Positions 5,083 through 5,389 of a stretch of 5,389 nt of DNA are shown here, piece by piece. The notes under the pieces are model-generated. The model saw only the letters and a program-made list of their open reading frames with translations. It was not told where the DNA came from and made no database searches. The first letter of the stretch is position 1; each line of letters begins with the position of its first letter. Origin of the DNA: Caldifarciminota bacterium (GTDB taxonomy: Bacteria > Hydrothermota > E44-bin80); contig JAGMEZ010000169.1 of assembly GCA_023127905.1 (NCBI GenBank), forward strand, positions 1 through 5,389, written 5' to 3'. Position numbers and translations under genes: made by a program.

Positions 5083-5389
5083 ATGGATTTTGACCTTACA
5101 GATGATCAAAAACTAATAAAAGATATGGTGCATGATTTTGCAGAGAAAGAATTAAAGGAAAAAGCTGTTGAGATTGATAAAACACAGGAGTTTCCATGGG
5201 ATACCCTGAAAAAGATGGCAGAACTTGGCCTTCTTGGTATTATTGTTTCAGAGGAATACGGTGGAGCGGGTATGGATTTTGTTAGTCTTGCTGTTGCGGT
5301 TGAGGAAATCTCAAGGGTGTGTGCATCAACAGGTGTAATAGTAGCAGTGAATAACTCCCTTACTGCTTATCCAATCGAGCATTGGGGGA
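5083..5389 (+). CDS. Third acyl-CoA dehydrogenase, 5' part only (ACAD3)
   Basis: An open frame from the ATG at 5083 runs off the right edge after 102 codons. The visible part is the N-terminal helical domain of an acyl-CoA dehydrogenase: MDFDLTDDQKLIKDMVHDFA, then EFPWDTLKKMAELGLLGIIV (36-55), SEEYGGAGMDFVSLAVAVEE (56-75) and SRVCASTGVIVAVNNSL. The start is clear, with GGAGG at 5074-5078 four bases upstream. The VSEE(Y/F)xGAGMDxxSL stretch is shared with ACAD1, whereas SRVCAST is shared with ACAD2, so it looks intermediate. The flavin motifs and the catalytic glutamate lie beyond the window, so whether it is a full enzyme or another specialised subunit cannot be judged. It is 108 bases after ACAD2 across the hairpin repeat, probably in the same operon. 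Confidence 0.93.
   Translation, partial: MDFDLTDDQKLIKDMVHDFAEKELKEKAVEIDKTQEFPWDTLKKMAELGLLGIIVSEEYGGAGMDFVSLAVAVEEISRVCASTGVIVAVNNSLTAYPIEHWG

Overview
This is an AT-rich bacterial window using the standard code, with clear Shine-Dalgarno sites and sigma-70-like promoters. An L28 ribosomal protein, a short lipoprotein and a run of acyl-CoA dehydrogenase genes, plus dispersed palindromic repeats between genes, fit an uncultivated or environmental bacterium. Nothing seen here fixes the phylum.

Layout. At the left, on the minus strand, is a uridine-kinase-like P-loop kinase (89-733). Its near-consensus promoter lies so close to the ATG that the mRNA should be leaderless. A divergent promoter (823-851) drives rpmB (L28, four-cysteine zinc form, 937-1125) and probably a small orphan lipoprotein (1165-1638). 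The 549-base gap 1639-2187 holds a 173-base MITE-like element (1644-1816) with 22-base terminal inverted repeats. The element is flanked by a 7/8 direct repeat that includes the lipoprotein stop codon, and it carries a nested GGGACAGGTCCC palindrome pair. Bases 1825-1927 are AT-rich with nothing recognisable. After them come a strong promoter (1928-1956) and what looks like a decayed gene for a small exported protein (1964-2120).

From 2188 to the right edge runs a plus-strand operon: an FMN nitroreductase-family gene overlapping an acyl-CoA dehydrogenase-like gene (ACAD1, 2745-3782), a second acyl-CoA dehydrogenase (ACAD2, 3826-4974), a GC-tract hairpin repeat (5005-5061), and the 5' part of a third (ACAD3, from 5083 past the edge).

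The most interesting result is in ACAD1 and ACAD2. ACAD1 has lost the flavin-binding segments of the middle domain and both known positions of the catalytic glutamate. It keeps the RxQF and QxxGG motifs that reach across to a neighbouring subunit's FAD. ACAD2 is the reverse: it has an intact flavin site and catalytic Glu365, but its RxQF and QxxGG motifs are destroyed. Each protein has what the other lacks, which predicts an obligate ACAD1-ACAD2 heteromer with one FAD site per pair. The principle resembles the mycobacterial two-gene FadE enzymes. The substrate cannot be read from the sequence; the nitroreductase partner and a third dehydrogenase suggest a multistep acyl-CoA oxidation or reduction pathway.
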